Positions 24,240-37,385 of a DNA stretch of 64,000 nucleotides are shown in pieces. This stretch comes from Ochotona curzoniae (taxonomy: Eukaryota; Chordata; Mammalia; Lagomorpha; Ochotonidae), in assembly GCF_017591425.1 (NCBI RefSeq), contig NW_024464918.1, positions 8,740,001 to 8,804,000 on the forward strand. The letters are read 5' to 3'. A model generated the notes under the pieces. It saw only the letters and a list, made by a program, of their open reading frames with translations. It made no database searches and was not told where the DNA came from. Position 1 is the stretch's first letter, and each line of letters starts with the position of its first letter. The position numbers were made by a program, and so were the translations under genes.

Positions 24240-25000
24240 TATCAAAGATTTATTAACCACCTGTCAGGTGATGTTTCAGTCCCTTTGGGACAGATAACTA
24301 AAGAAATCAGGTGAAGATCTATAAACATGAAGGACTGATGTATTATGCTGGAGAACAATTTAAAAATAATGGTCTAGGGCCTGGCATGGTAGTCTAGCGG
24401 CTAAAGTCCTTGCCTTGCACGCACCTGGATTCCAAATAGGTGCTGGTTCTAATCCCATTGGCTCCGCTTCCCATTCAGCCCCCTGCTTGTGGCCTGGGAA
24501 GGCAGTAAAAGACATTCCCTAGCCCTGGGACCCTGCAGCCATGTGGAAGAACTGGAAGAGGTTTCTGGCTCCTGGCTTCAGAACAGGTTAACTCTGCCTG
24601 TTGCGGCAGCTTGGGAGGGTGAATCAGTGGGTAGAGGATATTACTCTCTGCCTTTCCTCCTGTCTGTATATCAGACTTTCTAATAAAATATTTTTTTTAA
24701 ATTAAATTGACATGAAATAATAGTCTCTACTTAAAATGCGGCGAATGTTAAGAAGAATTAGATGGTAGCAAGGAACAAACAAAGTGATTTAGATAGGTGA
24801 TCATAGAGATGGTCTTATTTAAACAATGAAGAGGTGGGGACGTTTATTTTACAGACATCAGAGGGAAGACATTCCAGCTAGAGAGAATCTCTGCAATACG
24901 AATTGTAAGATAGGAGGATCCCAGGGTTGTCCAGAGACTTAAGTGTGATTAAGGCAGAAAGGAAAATGGCCTGTTAAAAATTTCTAAGAATGGAGGCACT
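24240..25000 (-). mobile_element. L2 remnant, minus strand, split by a SINE
   Basis: 'tttattaaccacctgtcaggtgatgtttcag' is the reversed L2 3' end. 'gggaagacattccagctagagagaatctctgcaatacg' matches the reversed L2 'ttccctctgcctggaatg' region. The two parts lie on either side of the SINE at 24377-24714, which therefore inserted into an existing L2. Similar low-grade matches may continue to about 25.4 kb. Confidence 0.55.
24377..24714 (+). mobile_element. C-type SINE (pika-like form), plus strand
   Basis: Full-length order: 5' 'gggcctggcatggtagtctagcggctaaag' with a tRNA-type A box region, B box GGTTCTAATCC (24445-24455), 'ccctgcttgtggcctgggaa', 'tcctgtctgtatatcagactttctaataaaa', A-rich tail. Flanks 'aaataatggtct' (24364-24375) and 'aaataatagtct' (24715-24726) form an 11/12 target-site duplication. 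Confidence 0.92.
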
Positions 25001-25826
25001 TGAGTAAAACAGAACACCTTTGCAGGGTGGTAAGAAGAAGACCAATGTGACCTGACTTCTTCTTGAATGAACTTCCTCCAAAAATAGTACAAATACTGGA
25101 CTCAGGAAAATAGAACACCAAGCCACTAGCCTGGAAAATGGTGTAATAATTTAGATTAATTATTAGGAGGTAGGAAACACATTTCTGGAAGTAGTTGTGC
25201 TGGAGGGAGTGAGGAATGACTCGAATTTGGATGTATTTTTGGAGGCCAAGTAAGGAAGGTGTTTGAAGACCTGGATATGATTGGCTGAAAGAGGACTGAC
25301 AATGGTAAAGACAGCACTGAATGGCCACAGAGAAATCACGAGTTCTGTTTAGGGATCATAGGCATGGCACCAAATAGGACTCAATCACAAAGAGCTGGCC
25401 GGTGGCCAGCTGATTACATGACTCTGGAACTTCATAGTAATGTTTGAGTGGGAAAGGACAGCACAGGAAACTCTCTTTCATCAGTGGTGTTTCGAACATT
25501 CAAGTGGGTAGAGACCACAAAAGTTGAAAAGTAAATAGAAGTAAAGATCATCATGACTCCAGTTTTCAAAGGGTTAGGAGACAGAAAAAGACTAATTAAA
25601 AGAGGTGAAGAATGATCAACACGGCAGGGAAAACCACATGAGAATGTGGGTTTGAATGTGATCCCACTGGGTGACATCATAAAGAATGGAGAAAAATTCA
25701 GAAAGCAAGATGCTTATTAACCCTGACTAGAGCACTATTGGCTGAAGAGTGTGATGAAGGCCATTTTAAGAAAAATCACAAAATGAAGTGGAGAGTGGGA
25801 GTACGGACATTTTAAAGACATCTTTT
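25001..25826. other. Probably old L2-type debris, no gene seen
   Basis: Short G-rich phrases (for example 'gaatgactcgaatttggatgtatttttgg') recall the reversed L2 body, but too weakly for a firm call. Confidence 0.3.
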
Positions 25827-26023
25827 GGGCCTTGTGCAGTAGCCTAGTTACTAAAGTCCTCACCTTGCATGCAGAGGGATCCCGCATAGGTGCTGGTTCA
25901 TGATCTGCTCAGCTCCGGCTGTTGCAGCCACTTGGGGAGTAAAGATCTTCCTCTCTGTCTCTCCTTCTCTATAAATCTGATTTTCCAATGAAAAAATAAA
26001 TAGATCTTTAAAAAGAAAAATAC
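25827..26023 (+). mobile_element. C-type SINE with internal deletion, plus strand
   Basis: The 5' head (gggccttgtgcagtagcctag) runs to 'ggtgctggttcatg' and then jumps to 'cagctccggctgttgcagccacttggggagtaa' and the normal 3' tail. About 130 bases of body are missing. Flanks 'agacatctttt' (25816-25826) and 'agagatctttt' (26024-26034) are an imperfect target-site duplication. Confidence 0.88.
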
Positions 26024-26589
26024 AGAGATCTTTTTAAAATGGGAAGATAAACTAGGTTATCAAGAAAATATACTGTTATTACTATGTGAAAGCAACAATA
26101 CCATTGGCACATGGATGACATAGACTTAGTTATAGAGATTTCAAGATAACTGATGGAAAAATAATTCTTGTCAAATCAATCAATATCCATGCAAGAAAGG
26201 GACTGGCTGTAGGTAAGGTCTTCACAACAGCTAACATCCTGGAAGACGGTACAAAGCTTGGCCGGGGGTAGATGAGGTGGCCTGACTGTGTGCACCTGTT
26301 CCTCCTACTGCAGTCAATTTTCCTGTGACCTAAGAAGCACGATTATTATCTGGGAATCAGTAGAGGGACAACTGAGGAATGGTGAGGAAAATCTGCGCAA
26401 CTGTTAACTGGAAAAAAAGGGAAGATTTGATTAGCATGTTAGCATATGTCTCAGAAATCATATAAATTTTTTCATCTATTAAACAAAACTGAAACCAATT
26501 TGAATGGGCGTGTGTTTTTCACTATGCCATGGAAATTTCAAAGGTGTGCTTCAGGACTGATTTTGATGGTTAGAAGTGAGTGGCAGTCA

Positions 26590-26755
26590 AAAATATTAAC
26601 AATGAAATAATTATAACAGTTAATAAATATATATAATAAATAATTATAACAATTATATATGAATTATAATTATATAATTACATATAATTATATGCTATAT
26701 ATACAGTGAATTACATATATTATATATTAATATGTTTTATATATATATGTTAGTG
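26590..26755. repeat. AT-rich low-complexity tract
   Basis: Almost pure A/T with repeated TATAT, ATTATA and TAATTATA words and several short palindromes. Confidence 0.9.
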
Positions 26756-28185
26756 AATTGAAGGACTACCAAGGATGTGTACTTGTGAGAAGTTGTTAGA
26801 ATCCACTGCTTGCAGGTGGTAATGTAGCTTAAGAAAAGGCTAAGTGTTACTGAGAATGACTCAAACGGTAAAATATGTATCAGAAAATTGATGCACCTAA
26901 ATGAAACAGATGACCAATTAGGTATGATTAGGACATCCTCTCAAAGTCCAACCTTGGGAATGGAGTACCTGAATAAGACAAGGCATAAACAAAATCCTGG
27001 GAGATTAATTTTTAAAACAAAGATCTGGATACAGGAAGGAACCTCAGTCATTAGGAATGAAAACAGATCCAGTGATGGGGAGAGGACAGTGAATCCAGTG
27101 ATAAAGATGATTAGCAGGGAGGAGAAGTGACCTGAGGCCCTATAATTGACAATAACAGCAATGGATATTAGAGACCTCACTGGATAGCTTGGATTACAAA
27201 GCTGCAATTAAGGAAATGGCAAGGGAAACCAGCCTGAAAGCAGGATGGAGGATCAAGAATGACACTTGTCTGTTAGGATGAATAGGAATGGAAGCACTGG
27301 TAGAGGCAAGAAGTACAGGGCATGGAGCATTTTCAGGGGAGAGCCAGGTGAGACAAGCAGACAATGGCACCATATAAAGGGGAAACATCCTTGCTGGGAG
27401 AGGATTTCTAAATTTAAACCCAAATTTACTGGGTCTATGTGGAATTGTGCCTTCTGTATTACCTCTTACGTAATTCTTCATTTTCTTGCAGATTAACTTC
27501 ACTCTTAATTAATGGATATAACAGGGTTCTACACAGATCCTATAATGAGTGTAATACTTAAACACCTAAGGTCACATGAAAAGAAAACATCAGCATACCT
27601 CGGGATTATTTAAGCTGGATCTCCTTTTGTTGATTTTTTTCCCCTTCTTTGGATACGTGAAAAAAATAATGCAATGCAAGATATCCTTGTTACATGGAAG
27701 AAGTGACGCTATATAATGCTATTTTCAAGTTTGATCAATCATTTCCAACTCATTTCCTATTTTTCCTTTTAAAAAACCTACCCCACCAAGAATTTCTATA
27801 GCAGTGCATAAAATAATTTGGGCAGCTGACAGGCAATTCAATTTCCTGGCAGATTTTTAGATAATCAGACACCCAGGAGAAACTTGTAAATTTGTTTTAT
27901 TCATGGTCAATTTGCTATGGCACATTTTTCTCTACCAGCTTCACTCAACTTTTTACTCAACAGAGAAGTGGAGCATCATTATGTAGCAGCACAACTGGCT
28001 TAGGTGGTTAACCAGGCACAGATCATCATTTCTGCAAATAAGCCCTCTCCGTGCCTCCCGAATTGTTAAATGAATTACATTCAGATCTTTCTACATCCAT
28101 TAGAAAGCTCATGCTAGATTCTTATGACTCACAGAGTGGAAGCAGATATAATTCCTTCGACTTCTTGAGCTCCTAGGAGCCCATT
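26756..28185. other. Single-copy or old-repeat DNA, no gene seen
   Basis: 26.85-27.45 kb is purine-rich with open frames on both strands but no recognisable protein. It may be old L2. The 27.8-28.05 kb part is repeat-free. Confidence 0.35.
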
Positions 28186-28290
28186 ATTGTTGAGGCAATT
28201 ACCAAAAGACTAAGAGACCAAGTGAGCTAGGGAGCTGGCGTGGAACTCAACCTAAGTGTGTGAGATCATGGGCCTACATAACTAATCTCT
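28186..28290 (-). mobile_element. MIR fragment, minus strand
   Basis: 'ggcaattaccaaaagactaagagaccaagtgagctagggagctggcgtggaactcaaccta' parallels the reversed MIR (cttgcccaaggtcacacagctagtaagtggcagagctgggattcgaaccc). Confidence 0.55.
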
Positions 28291-28439
28291 AAACAAGAAA
28301 TCAATATATCTATTGTGTAAGATATTCATTGAAAAGGAAACAAAATGTTGGCTTTTCTGTTGTTGACAAGTGTCTACAAAGGCTCAGGACAGCAGCTACG
28401 GGTATCCAGGAGTTGGGGCTCTAGTTGAAGCAGCCTGCT

Positions 28440-28510
28440 CTTTTACAGATAAAAAAACCTGAGAAAGGGAGCCAAGTTCAGTGTCTTGAGAGGGACATTG
28501 CACTGGAAAA
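28440..28510 (-). mobile_element. MIR fragment, minus strand
   Basis: 'ctcttttacagataaaaaaacctgagaaagggagccaagttcagtgtcttgag' parallels the reversed MIR 3' part (ttttacagatgaggaaactgaggc...). Confidence 0.45.
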
Positions 28511-29167
28511 ACACACACCATGCTAAGTACACTTTCCACGAGTGGGCCAGTGAAAGCCAAGGGCCTGGAGAGAGTTATAAGAGGAAAAACAGAGGATAAA
28601 GCCTCAGCCAAGGCAAAAAGACACATACTTTGGTTGAAGGAGTATCTGCAGAAACCAGGAAGACACCTTCCCAGAAAAGCCAGGGAAAAACAACAGAAAA
28701 ACAAGAGCAGTGTCCTATGAACATAGCCTCATTCAGAGTCCTCAAGACCAAATCACAGGACTGCCTAATATCAAGCAGGGCAAGTTAAATATTGCTACCT
28801 GGTATTTGTTGGGAGGAAAGATACATAGTGAGTGTTTTCCATTAAAAATGGAAGCCAGCTGACTTGTATTCTGATTTTTAACTTTGTAAAAGCTTCTGTG
28901 CTTACAGTCTAACAAAAACGGTTGGAATTTGCATCACAAATAAGATATCCTCACAGTCCATTAGGAGGTGTTTTGTGCACCATATTATCATCTGTAGCAT
29001 ACCAGTAAGATACCTTTATCTCGGTTATGTGGTTCATTTGGAATACCTGTAATGATGAAACCCTCGAATAATTAACCCTTTTAAAATTTGTTATTTATTT
29101 TATTTTATTTGTAAAGTAGACAATGGCACTTTGGCATCATCTACAATCTCTCTTCCTTTTAGGAATT
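28511..29167. other. Single-copy DNA, no gene seen
   Basis: A basic 66-codon plus-strand open frame (28520-28720) has no splice or promoter context and no domain. Treated as chance. Confidence 0.4.
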
Positions 29168-29643
29168 TTTTTTTAAAAATTGAAAGATTGTATTTGATTC
29201 ACAAACATTATGGTACATAATTATGGGATACAATGGTCTGTCTTGGTCCATGATTAGATGATTTGCTGTCATGATTAAATCAAATGAACTAAGAAATGTC
29301 ATGCCAAATATGCTTATTTCTACATATGCATTGTTGGTCTTTACTCAGTAACATGCTCAGACAAATCTGGACAGCCTGCTTAGGTCCTGGAGACTGTCTG
29401 GTCTGGGCACCACCAGGTGATTTTCTAGTCACTATGCGCATGTATCAATGACATGACTATTATTCTTGTGCAATCAATTTCTGGAAAATATGTGCACATG
29501 CAGTGAAGAACATGAGCTGCTTGTCTTTCTGTATGTGGCCACTTTCACTTAACATAATGATCTCTAGTTCCATCTATTTTGCTGCAAATGTCAGGATTTC
29601 AATTTTGTTTATAGCTAAACAATATTCTATTGTTTGTCCATAA
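29168..29643 (-). mobile_element. LINE-1 3' fragment, minus strand
   Basis: The T/A-rich tract near 29168 is the reversed tail. 'cttaacataatgatctctagttccatctattttgctgcaaatgtcaggatttca...tagctaaacaatattctattgtttgtcc' matches the reversed L1 ORF2 end/3' region (tattcagccataaa...catttgcagcaacatggatggaactggag). 5'-truncated, decayed. Confidence 0.75.
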
Positions 29644-30084
29644 TAAAATGGCTGAGAACAGAAAATGGATGGAGCAAATTCATCTTAAACTCATCAGCTT
29701 AAAAAGACTATTCATAATTTCTGTGCCAGAGTCTATACAGGGTTTTCAACAGTAGTTTGGGGTGGATTATTTTGTTTGCTGAGCTATCATAAGACCTTTA
29801 TCTTTCATCATGTTCTCCCCATTTTTTGTTTATCTTATTAGCAGTGCCCCATTTATTTATTTATTTAGAAAAGCTTTAACTGGTACCTGTAAGATGATAA
29901 TTCAGCTGACTTTTGAATGCATAATACAGAACCAGGAATCCCACACTCTAACTCATTCTATCGTGTCCCACCCATCATCTTTCTTCCTTTCTTTCTCATC
30001 TTTTTCTCATATTTTAACCAAAATATAGGTCTATATGTTAAACTACACTTAAAATTATTTAAAAAACCACACAAAATATTCGAT
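29644..30084. other. Single-copy DNA, no gene seen
   Basis: AT-rich, with a CT-rich stretch near 29975-30010. Confidence 0.45.
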
Positions 30085-30350
30085 AAATAGATCCAAAGAT
30101 AAAGTCTTAGATGGGGAGTTTCCATCATCTGGTTCACTCTTCAAATGCCTGCAATAGGCAATTATGACCTCAGAACTTAATCTAATTATACCACATATGT
30201 GTCAGGAAACCAATTACTTAAGCCTTTATCGATGCATGCTAGGGTTTTCATTGGCAGGGCGGTAAAGTTAATAGGTGTAAGCAGGAATTAAACCCAGGCA
30301 AGCTGATGGGAGACAAGACCACTGTATTTGGTTGTGCCAGCTCCCTAAAT
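30085..30350 (-). mobile_element. C-type SINE, minus strand, old
   Basis: 'ggttcactcttcaaatgcctgcaataggca', 'gtgtcaggaaaccaattacttaagcc', 'caggaattaaacccaggca' and 'ttgtgccagctccc' appear in the order of a reversed C SINE. Diverged. Confidence 0.65.
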
Positions 30351-32412
30351 TTTAGTTACATTGTAATAAATAATTTTTGATTTGTTTTGTAATATTTGCT
30401 ACCCTTTTTCTTCTTTGATACATTTTTTGCCCTAAACTGGACACAAATGCTAGGTACATCTGTGGCACAACAGTGATTTGTAAACATGTCTGTCAGCAGG
30501 TGAGTGAATTTTGCTGTCTGTAACCCTAGGGAACAGAGAGATTGAGGAATATTGTCTACACAACATACTGGTTAACCCTGTAGACAGTCTTTACTTAAAG
30601 CTGTTCAATGATCCAGAAGACAAAACAAAGGAAGACCTCAAGCCCTCCTGGGGTTATGCTGAAGTTAGGCGGGGCATCCCTATCCCTTCCCTTGTTGCTT
30701 TGTTATTTTCTATCTCATATGCAAACTGCTAGTTAGTACAAGGATAACTTCATGGTCTTGTGACAATACAGTATAAATATCAGAACCTTTCCAAAGAGTT
30801 AAATAGCACAAGAAAAGAAGGGAAAGATGAATTTTGAAATTTTATCTATGCATCAGGAACAGAGAATAAGGTAAACAAAAACACAGACCTGAAGAAGTTT
30901 ATCATAACTACTGGAACCCTGCTCCCAATATTCAAAACCTATCACTTTAGCATCCATGGCATTTATTCCTTTTGTTTTTATGCTGGGATGCTTTCTCAGC
31001 TTCCTCATTGATGAAACATTACTTATAACTCCTATTTCAGGGTTGCTATAAAACTGTGTAAATCAAACTCCATAGCTACATAATGCATACTAAATAGGCA
31101 GAGTTGATCATAAGGACATTGATTCATTGCTGTTATGCTTATTATTACAAGGAGAGTAATCCCTAACCACAGGATCCTATATTTGTACGGAAAAACATTC
31201 ATTACCAGTAAATATCAGCACACCATCCAGGAACATTATGAAGAAAAGTAAAACGTTTGCAAAGGTAAGGGGCAAAGTTCTTTTAATAAAGCCAGGACCA
31301 CAACTGACAACCTGAGGTACACACTCTGATGGGAAAACAAAGAATTTGAAGGGCAGGAAACCTTTTATTTCTTTAAATGACAAGGGAGATACCTCACCAG
31401 ACGGGGTTTGTTAAGTTCTTACAACAATGACATCACAGACTCAAAGATTTAGAATCAGTGAACACAGTCCAGTTAAAATACTACATCTTCATCTTTTGTG
31501 TCACTTGAATAATGTGCTTCTCACTGAATAATGAAGTTATTAAGTGGGGGCATCTGACGATTATTAAGCAGCAGGTGTTTTTGCTACAAGTAAAATGTTC
31601 CCAGTATTGAGTTATCTTAAGCTATCCTGAAACATTTTTTTTAAAAAAATTCTGTTATTTTTGGGACATAGTAACAAACCTATGGTATATGAAACTTCCA
31701 GATGAAAATAAAAGGTGAGTGATTTCTGATTCAGGGCAAGTTCTCCAACACGTTGACATCCTGCCTGCCCGCATGAATACGGCACTCAGTGCAGGAATCT
31801 GCAAGGTCAAGGATCTTAAAACTATAATGCCGAGGTTTGGCCTCAACATGTGCTAATGGAAACTAAAATGATATCAAGGGAGGATGAAGAGTGAAATGCT
31901 TCCTCTAGGCTGAGCTTTTTAGACAGTCTGGTAATTGGAGTATTCTATTAGAGAAGCAATATGGTGAACAACGTTGGGTCTACCAATTTAAGCAAACTTC
32001 ATCTAACGTCCTACCTTGGCTCTATATTGTGATCAGTAATATAGCTATTGTTGAATACTTTAGTCTGCCTCATGTTTTGGAGTCGAGGAGGTGAGGGAGT
32101 AGGCAGAAGTCTGTATAGGTCTTAAGCCACACTGTGTTTCCCAAAACTTCCCTGTTACTTTTCTTCAGGGTGTAATGAAGTGTCACCCCATGACTCATTT
32201 CTTCTCAGCAGAACAAGAGACAATATGGAAAAATGTTAACTCATGCATCAGGCCCTGAAACATACATTTAACTCTCCTTGATAAATCTGATGCCTCCTGC
32301 TGACTGTTTGAGAATACACCAGAGTTATTCTGAAATAATCATTTGAAAATATCATATGGGCCATAGAATGATTTTGCTGAACAGAAGCAGGACTTTATCT
32401 GATGATTTAAAA
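30351..32412. other. Single-copy DNA, no gene seen
   Basis: AT-rich sequence. A very weak MIR-like stretch at about 31.95-32.08 kb is not firm enough to call. Confidence 0.4.
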
Positions 32413-32425
32413 GAGCCAAGCTGAA

Positions 32426-32749
32426 GTGCCAGGGCTATGGCAGAATGGGTTAACTCACAATCTGTGATACCAAAGTCCCCACCAGAGCACCTGCTTGAGT
32501 TCTAGCTTTCCCAATTCCTACCCAATATCCTTTTCATGCAGCTGAGAAAGCAGGAGATGGCTTGAGAAATTGGGCGCCTGCCACCCACACGGGAGACACA
32601 AGTGGAGTTTCTGGCTCCTGATTTTAGGATGGCCCAGCCTCAGTCTGTTGCCATTTTCGGAGTGAACCAGCAGAAAGAAGGTACTTTTTCCTGTCTGTCT
32701 CAATTTCTCTGTGTCAACCCACCTTTCAAATAAGGAAGAAAAGTAACAG
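32426..32749 (+). mobile_element. C-type SINE with perfect target-site duplication, plus strand
   Basis: Body 'gccacccacacgggagacac', 'tggagtttctggctcctga', 'cggagtgaaccagcag' and a purine-rich tail. The flanks 'gagccaagctgaa' at 32413-32425 and 32750-32762 are identical, so both ends of the insertion are fixed. Confidence 0.92.
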
Positions 32750-32762
32750 GAGCCAAGCTGAA

Positions 32763-33827
32763 TTGCCTTCTCATACCCTTGACCCTCTCCCCTTCATAAT
32801 AATTTTGTTCAATCGAGACTGTCTATTTTAAATGTCACTTTCTTGGTATTATGCAAACACATGCATGACGGTTTGATTCCTGCATACTGAATGCAGCTGA
32901 GTATCACACACAATGAGCATTTCGTAAATATTCACATCCAATCTTCTTTGTTCTTGCCACTTTCATAATAATAAGGGATTATATGAAACATCTCTCCTTG
33001 GGTTTTAAATTGATTACTAACACCAGGAACAAACTTCAAAGAAGCCAATTTGGTAGAAACATTAAAATAAGACCTATATTTACTTCACTGAGTTATCACA
33101 TAAACTACCCCTCAGTGCTTCTACTGGTTTTTCTAGGACACTTGTCTGAGTAGTAATGGAAAGAACAAGTTAGGCACATAACACTATGCTATTTGAGCAA
33201 AGTTCTCAGAATAACCACAGCATGTGTCGGGGGTGTAATATACTGCGGTAGGCATCAATTGCCACTAAGAGACTAAAATTCTTTCTGACCTTCCTAAACA
33301 ATTGATTATCTTCAGATACAGAGGAACTATGCAACACTAGGGAATTTTTTTTTATACTCCAAAGCAAACAAGAAGTTCTTCAAGGTTTTACTTTCCTGGT
33401 TATGAGGATGCTGAGGTGCAGACCTAGAAAAATAGAGAGAGGGGAGGTGATTGCTTTTGGTGGGGGCATAGGCAGAGCTCAAGACAAGGCTTAGACCACA
33501 AAGCATTTCCCAGACTTTCATGCAGTGAGGTGTCACTCCATGACTCATTCACAATAGTACTGGATAACTCAGCTTTGGTATAAATAAATCACACACAACT
33601 GAGATTACACGTATTTAGAACCTGTTTCTAGATGTCAATCCATCATTTCACAATAAGCCTTAGACTTTCTGGATTCGTATCGCCCATGTGTAAGTGATAA
33701 GCTGGCTTTACATACCTTGTGTGTTTTGTTTCAGTAAATTCAGGAAATGAGTAAAGCTACAGCCCAAAAGCAGGGAGAAGGGATCCTATGCTAATGCATC
33801 ATTCGACATGTCTACACTGAGGTCATT
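32763..33827. other. Single-copy DNA, no gene seen
   Basis: AT-rich, no recognised repeat or gene. Confidence 0.45.
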
Positions 33828-33915
33828 GGGTTTAGTATTGGCCCTGACTCCAGCTTCCTGCTAGTGCAGCCCCCGGGAGGCTGCAGTGATAGCACCTACA
33901 CATGGTTTCCTTCTG
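33828..33915 (+). mobile_element. C-type SINE fragment, plus strand
   Basis: 'ggccctgactccagcttcctgctagtgcagcccccgggaggctgcagtgatagc' is the middle of the older C SINE form. Both ends are missing. Confidence 0.6.
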
Positions 33916-34414
33916 TAGATGCTGGAAATTTGAACTGACTGATTCAAAACTTTGCATGAAGTAAGTAAGAATTTAAGTGCATTCTACTCAATTGGATAGA
34001 AATGGCCTTTCATAAAATGAAATCAAATGTTTTTAAAACTCGTCAGTGGGCAGAAGTGTCTGGACTCCTTTTCCTGCTGGCTGGCAGAACAAGAACTAAG
34101 TTGGCTTCCACGCAGGTGAAATCCTCCATGAAGGGTGAAAATCAGCTTATGCCCCTGCTTTATATTTCGACTTTTTAATTTCTTATTATTTTTTATCAAA
34201 GGTGATAAATTATATCTACATTAAGTTGTAGCCCTCATTATGTTAGGTTCTGAACTGGCTCTAATTTTCTGAAGATCAAGAAGTTTAACTGTGTTTGGAA
34301 AGCATTAAACACTGGAATCCCAGCAACAATGATCATTTATTGAGACACAACTTTTAATAGCAAACACTAAATTTACTGATTCATAGGTATCTCTCTGACA
34401 ACATTTAAGAAAAA

Positions 34415-34450
34415 TTTTTGTTTAGCTACTTGAGAGAGAAGGGGGGACAG

Positions 34451-34485
<35 letters not shown>

Positions 34486-34690
34486 TCTCTTAACTTTTCA
34501 CATGCTAAAACTGCCAGCCAAACCTAGACCAGACTGAAGCCGAGGGGCTGACTCTCCAGCTGGATATATCACTATGATGTTGGAATGCCAGGGAATCAAG
34601 CACTTCAACCAGCTTCTATTTCCCAGGAATCATCAGCAGAGAGTTTCGCCAGAAGTAAAATCAGAGGATTAGAACTAACATCATGACACA
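34415..34690 (-). mobile_element. C-type SINE, minus strand, old
   Basis: A GA repeat (34428-34479) followed by 'cagccaaacctagaccagactgaagcc', 'ggaatgccagggaatcaagcacttcaacc' and 'gccagaagtaaaatcagaggattagaacta' in reversed C SINE order. Confidence 0.7.
34454..34479. repeat. (GA)13 microsatellite inside a SINE
   Basis: Uninterrupted GA tract in the reversed CT-rich stretch of the SINE. Confidence 0.9.
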
Positions 34691-36639
34691 GGCTTCAGTT
34701 ACCTCAATCAGCACTCCATGGGCTGGGTTGCAATGCCTGATGTGAAAAGTTCTGACAATGTTCAAACAGAACTATGTAACCAGAACTCTTAAATATAAAC
34801 AATAATGACTTCAATGATTTGTGAGCAAGAAGGCAGAACAGGCCACGAGAAGTCCAAGCACCACTTAGTATTATAAAGGCCACACTGGGGTTGTTGAGAG
34901 TTTCTGCCACTATGGTACACTCTTCACATTTTCTCGTAAAGGGAATATAGTGAAACCTAGGCACCTTGCACACTGGGTCCTTTCTCATTCCAAGGCTGAT
35001 TCCCATTTGGTTTCTGCCCAGGGGCCATATAGTAACCCACCCCTTTGTATAACTATGGGAGTATTTCCATCCTTAATGGTGTGTACTTTCCCTGTATTCT
35101 CCTGAGAAAATCTTATCTGATTCTGTCATACCCCTCTGTCTACACTACAATGATGGCAGGTCCAAGAATCTTCCAACTGCTGGGCAAATATTAGTATCTT
35201 GTAACCAAAGTGGAGCACATATATCAATAACACTTCTAAGACCTCTGTGTATGAGCCTCCTGATGCAGGCAGTAGCCATACCACCAGGGAGAGCATAAAA
35301 TGAAGAGAAAAACCCCATATGGGTGTATGCAGATGGGGCAAAGGTAAGGAGATACTGCTGCAGACATGTCCTCTGCTGCCACAAAGTCACTTGTTCAACA
35401 CTGATGATTATGAACTGAATGCATATAACATATTAAGTATCACAGTTATGAGTAAATTCCCACAAACCAGGAAAAGTTCCCTAAAGCTTTTATTGTCACT
35501 AAAGCTCTTTGGAAGTTGGGGAAGAATGAGAGAGCTATAGTTTCAAACAAAACAAAAATACATTAAGAAACTAAAATAACCGACTCCTGGAAAATCAAGA
35601 CATTTGATTAAAAATATGAAGAATATAATCATATAAATTGGAGGAAAAAAATAGTCTGATTCCCACAGTGCATAATTGCCCTACCAAGAAATCAGGATTT
35701 TCTTTCCTCTATCTTTAGAACTATTCAAGCAAAAGACCATTAAGAGCCTGATGATCCTGCAAAACATGTTTACCTCAGGAAAATGGTTGGGCAATATGGA
35801 AACCACAGGAACGGATTAGGCTGCCCACTCAAACACTCTATGTTGTCTTCAATTTAAGGTTTGATGAATCAGAGCTGAAAAAATGTGAAACCCCACACCT
35901 CGTTCAACGACATATCCAAATATCCAAATGTCTATGATAATCATTTCCCCATTTCCTTATTAATGACACGAGGCTACTACTACATGGTCCCCACAACCTC
36001 CCAAAGGTCATTTGTAACTACATCTCTGATGAGCGATGAGGCCTTGCCAACCACAGAATGAAGTTGATCTGCTGACAGTAATGAGACAAATATGTATTAG
36101 CTTCATGCCTCAGAAACTGCAGTGCCCCTAGTGAATCCTTGACATTTACTGTGTGCAATTTCCCCTGGTGTAAAATGCAGTTTAAAAAACAACTGGAATG
36201 CAGGAACATGCTGGCAATGGCTTTGTCAGCCAAGAACTAACTCGTTTAAGCGCCATTGTAACCTGTTCCTCGAGTACTGATTAGGGTGTGTGAATAAACA
36301 GCCATATATGCTTGCAAGTATGAAACCATGCTTTTATAACAGTATCCTTATTTCAATCAAAACCTTGTAATTTTTTTTTAATCTTAGCTTAAGGAATGTA
36401 AACTTTGCACACATCAGGTTTATATAATATAAATGTGAGAAGATCAATGTTGAAAATGAAATCAAATGCAAAATCCAGTTTCTGTGTGTGGTGATATAAA
36501 TACTATGCACTTTGCCCAACCTATTTTCCTTGCAATGCCCTTATCTTATGTAAGTCCTGCATTCTGGCACTAACATCCTGGGAATTGTCACATGGAGCTC
36601 CTTTTCCCACTAGGCTTCATTGCACTGTTATATGGTTGG
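34691..36639. other. Single-copy DNA, no gene seen
   Basis: Open frames on both strands (for example minus 34704-35006, 100 codons) have no recognisable domain or splice context. Confidence 0.4.
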
Positions 36640-36830
36640 GTCCTTTTCTTTTCAGATTCAATTCAAGTTCCTCTCTACAGGAGGAAGTCACTCCACTAAG
36701 CAGCCATACATACACTTTGACCACATTACTCTGTGTTATGTTCTTGATATCATATGATACATTTTTGTTTACCTTTCCTCCAGTAGTGGCTGAGTTCCAG
36801 ACACTGAGAGCCTTCCTCTGCCTTTGCTAG
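36640..36830 (+). mobile_element. L2 fragment, plus strand
   Basis: 'attcaattcaagttcctctctacaggaggaagtcactcc...acattactctgtgttatgttcttgatatc...tttgtttacctttcctccagtag' follows the L2 3' region (gctcaaatgtcacctcctccaggaagcc...tgtttacttgtctgtctcccccactag). Confidence 0.5.
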
Positions 36831-37094
36831 GACCATAAAATGTTGCCTTGATCCTGACAGCTTTTGAGAATATTGTGTTTTCTAATGTGCATCTACATGC
36901 GGAAATGCATTGAAAAATACTCAAAAGTTTGGCATGGGTTAGTCCCAGAATCTACAAATAATGGAATCCATAGTCCAATTATCCCTTTCTAAAGTACAAA
37001 AAGGCAGTTACACAACTGGACTCTAATTTATGGCTCCATATTCAACTCTCTCTTTCAGAACCAATTATGACAATTTCACTCTGAATTTACTTCT

Positions 37095-37385
37095 CATTTT
37101 ATTTGAAAGGCATAGTGACACTTCTTCCACCCACATGTTCAATACATGAACGTGCACAACAGTCAGAGTTGGATGTTGGCCTAGCCAGGCAGGCTGGCCT
37201 CAGTGAGGGTCTGGAATATGTGGGTAGGTTGGCCCCAACAACCTCAAGTGTCACATGCTTCTCTCCCAGAGTGTATTAGCAAGAAGCTAAACTCAGAAGC
37301 AGGGGCCATGCTGAAACTCAGGAACCCTATTACAGGATACAGGTATCCTAAGAAACACTAAAGCGATTAACCAAACATGCACCTC
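37095..37385 (-). mobile_element. C-type SINE, minus strand, old
   Basis: 'tcattttatttgaaaggcatagtgac', 'cagtcagagttggatgttggcctagccaggc', 'agtgtattagcaagaagctaaactcagaagcagg' and 'aagcgattaaccaaacatgc' are in reversed C SINE order. Confidence 0.75.
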
